A stretch of DNA of 64,000 bases from Arion vulgaris. Lineage: Eukaryota > Mollusca > Gastropoda > Stylommatophora > Arionidae. Under the pieces are notes generated by a model that saw only the letters and a list, made by a program, of their open reading frames with translations, made no database searches and was not told where the DNA came from. Position 1 is the stretch's first letter. Each line of letters begins with the position of its first letter. The translations under genes and the position numbers were made by a program. This document shows positions 62,181 through 64,000 of this stretch, in pieces. The stretch spans positions 10,589,927-10,653,926 of the forward strand of contig CM036767.1 of assembly GCA_020796225.1 (NCBI GenBank), in the 5' to 3' direction.

Positions 62181-62585
62181 GACGTCTTATCAAACAATGT
62201 TACTGTCAGTAGCATGGGCGTCCAAACGTTTAGGCAAAGAGGGGGCGCAAGGGTACACCTATACACCCCGAAAATGACTTTTCTAAAATCTGGTAGTCTC
62301 CAACTCCTTGTAGTAAACTACCAACTAACATTTTTTAATTCATTTTCTTTCCTCCCCTCCTCCACCCTCCCACCACCCCACGCATCCCTGGAAACATTTA
62401 TGTGTACGCCCATGGTCAGTAGCTATTATAGCACGCTCCAGTCTAGCTTTGTATGTGAAATATTCACGCAGTGAAAGCTTTAGGCTGGGATACATATTAA
62501 TTCGAATTCTGCCAGCGGCGTGCACCAGCTGTTATCGACAACATAAATGCAACAGGAAGACTGTGAAATGTTGATCTTTTTTTGT
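62181..62585. other. Spacer, no gene seen
   Basis: A 116-codon frame overlapping 62124-62474 begins inside SINE-C and has no recognised domain. No other repeat match. Confidence 0.45.
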
Positions 62586-62589
62586 TCCT

Positions 62590-62868
62590 TATGTTACAAA
62601 TAAGAAAGAGAATATTCAGATATTTTGGACATATAAAAAGACAGTAACGGCTGTAGAAGACAATCATGGAAGGAGGCAATCGGGCAAAGAGACGAAAAGG
62701 AAGACAACGGAGTAGATGGATTCAGGATGTAACTGATGGTTTGAAAATGACGGCTGCAGAGGCGGGACATCTGGCCTATGAGAGAGAGAAATTCAGGAGA
62801 ACTGTTGGGGTGGCAAAGTTCTGCTCAGGATAAGCTATTTGATGATAATGATGATGTTACCAAACATG
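62590..62868 (+). pseudogene. LINE-L 3' fragment, GATGATAATGATG tail
   Basis: RIFRYFGHIKRQ-like start, then MEGGNRAKRRKGRQRSRWIQ, DVTDGLKMTAAEAGHLAYER and a short end before the tail. 5'-truncated and frameshifted. Confidence 0.7.
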
Positions 62869-62918
62869 TAGTGAAAATCTGAATAATGTGCGCTCAACTA
62901 GAACTCGGAACCTACGTT

Positions 62919-63467
62919 TCTTCTTCTTCTTCTTCTTCTTCTAACGCTCCATATCAACTACTCTTTGTGATTTGTCTGTGATCTCATCCTAAGAGCGATT
63001 GTACGTTGTGCCAGTTATGAGCCTACAAGTAGGCCAGCACATCCGATTTCTGGGGCGCTTTTTATTTACTAGGATATTTTCCCTAGGCCCCTACCTCAGT
63101 CAAGATCCGCGGTAGCGTAGTTGTTAGTGAACTCGCTTCTCAGGGCTGGTGGTCTGGGCTCAACTCCCGCAGTGCGCGTGGAATTTTCCCGACCACGACG
63201 GCTCTCAGGTCGACCCAGCCTCAACTGGGTACCAGACATGCTCTGGGAAAGTAAAGGCGGCCGGCGTGATGCTGACCACATCACCCATCGTGTGCCGACG
63301 GTCAATGAAAAATACAGGCCTAACACTGTATTGCCCTATATACCACGAGGTATGAAAGGGTTCCTTTACTTTTTTTTTACCTACCTCAGTCGCCTCTTAC
63401 GACATGCCTTGTAGGTCACAGTGTTAATATTCTGTGCTTCCTTTGTTTGCCCCGCAACACATGGGCG
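62919..63467 (-). mobile_element. SINE-C copy split by SINE-E
   Basis: SINE-C halves at 62919-63101 and 63380-63467. The outer 12-bp duplication ggaacctac(g/a)ttt lies left (to 62918) and right (from about 63467). It lies within a SINE-T fragment (63469-63640). Confidence 0.85.
63102..63379 (+). mobile_element. SINE-E copy 2, nested in SINE-C
   Basis: 278 bp: head gcggtagcgtagttgttagt (A-box-like) and ggctcaactcccg (B-box-like), then gtcgacccagcctcaactgg, gtaaaggcggccggcgtgat and taacactgtattgccctata, ending in a T-rich stretch. The 12-bp duplication cctacctcagtc is at 63090-63101 and 63380-63391. Confidence 0.9.
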
Positions 63468-63468
63468 G

Positions 63469-63640
63469 AACCTACATTTTATATCCTCCGTCTCCGATAG
63501 AACTAGAAACTCGATTTCTTCTATATTGATATCAGAAGTCTCTGGGAAAATATCCCATTTGTTTCACGCGGAGAACAAACCAAGTACATTTGGAGCGAGA
63601 GGCGGGAACCTTACCTCTACGTCACAAAGACTCTCTTTAT
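63469..63640 (-). mobile_element. SINE-T head-side fragment
   Basis: Blocks acctacattttatatcctcc, gtctccgatagaactagaaa and tctctgggaaaatatccc match 47.69-48.52 kb and 54.87-54.96 kb, with a gaaccttacctctacgtcac head region. Confidence 0.65.
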
Positions 63641-63784
63641 CTTTCTTATCTCTAATTCTGGTTTACCTCACAACAGCTTCAGGATAAGTAGAGATTTCTG
63701 TAACGGGTTTTTATATGCGCTTCATAAACAGTGCTTGTATCTAATCCTGGTTTACCTCATAGTTTCAGGATAAGTAGAGATTAC
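63641..63784 (-). pseudogene. W-type LINE terminal scraps, tandem
   Basis: Two copies of ctggtttacctcacaacagc and ctggtttacctcatagtttc, each followed by aggataagtagagatt. They match the terminal part of the LINE fragments at 32.1 and 35.7 kb. Confidence 0.55.
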
Positions 63785-64000
63785 GCCCGAGTGGTTATCA
63801 GGGCAAATTTGCGGTGTAAAGAATAGAACCAGTGTTACCTGCCACGCATGTCGTAGAGTCACTAAGGAGTTGGCGAAATCGGATGCATGTGTCCTAAACG
63901 TGTAGAAGTCTATGCGTTTAGGCCCCTACCAAACCAATGCAAGTATACAGTTCTTGGCACGATCAACATATCACAAGGTGATTCAAATTGGTCGTAAGAA
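63785..64000 (+). mobile_element. SINE-B copy, cut by window end
   Basis: Plus copy with many small deletions (for example tcgtagagtcactaaggagt). It runs to the window end within ttggtcgtaagaa, so its tail is outside. Confidence 0.82.

Noticed and set aside
62124..62474. 116-codon frame
   Set aside because: It starts inside a SINE-C head and shows no recognisable domain.

Overview
The window looks like repeat-rich, non-coding nuclear DNA of an invertebrate, most probably a mollusc and perhaps a gastropod. The sequence shows dozens of SINE, LINE and DNA-transposon copies, minisatellites on every scale, and no bacterial operon structure. The mollusc assignment is an inference from the general character of the RTE-like and RNase H-bearing LINEs and of the tRNA-like SINEs; no diagnostic host gene is present. 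I find no host protein-coding gene, no rRNA and no functional tRNA gene. Every recognisable coding stretch is a decayed retrotransposon.

Layout. At 1-3.8 kb there are nested SINEs and a TTC-rich tract. At 3.85-9.5 kb a tRNA-like SINE is swollen by a 19-bp minisatellite, followed by a 26-bp minisatellite that is split by a near full-length 3.3-kb RTE-like LINE (endonuclease plus reverse transcriptase, several frameshifts). At 10.1-14.3 kb there are another 26-bp array, an RNase H LINE remnant and an 82-bp satellite. At 14.7-27.5 kb there are SINEs, hAT-like elements and LINE 3' ends. At 28-31.2 kb there are 59-bp, 29-bp and 17-bp arrays around LINE remnants. At 32-44.8 kb lie dense nested insertions, including a 468-bp deletion derivative of the RTE LINE whose empty site is preserved elsewhere in the window. 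At 44.9-46.4 kb are inverted Penelope-like arms and a 46/37-bp array. At 47-58.6 kb are more nested SINE, LINE and MITE copies. At 58.7-61.2 kb a 42-bp array is split by a 1.8-kb block with its own 60-bp array. At 61.5-64 kb are further SINE and LINE copies.

For reference I use local family names. SINE-A and SINE-E are tRNA-like; SINE-B, -C and -G are related, sharing a 5' module; SINE-J, -K, -N and -T also have tRNA-like heads. LINE-RTE is the endonuclease/RT element. LINE-R1 and LINE-R2 are RNase H-bearing. MITE-F (hAT-like, 8-bp target duplications), MITE-D (TTAA target) and MITE-H (TA target, hairpin) are short DNA transposons.

The insertions can be ordered because many retain exact target-site duplications. 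The most interesting signals are an autonomous/non-autonomous RTE pair, 3' tails apparently shared between LINEs and SINEs, and minisatellites that appear to have grown out of SINE and LINE sequence.
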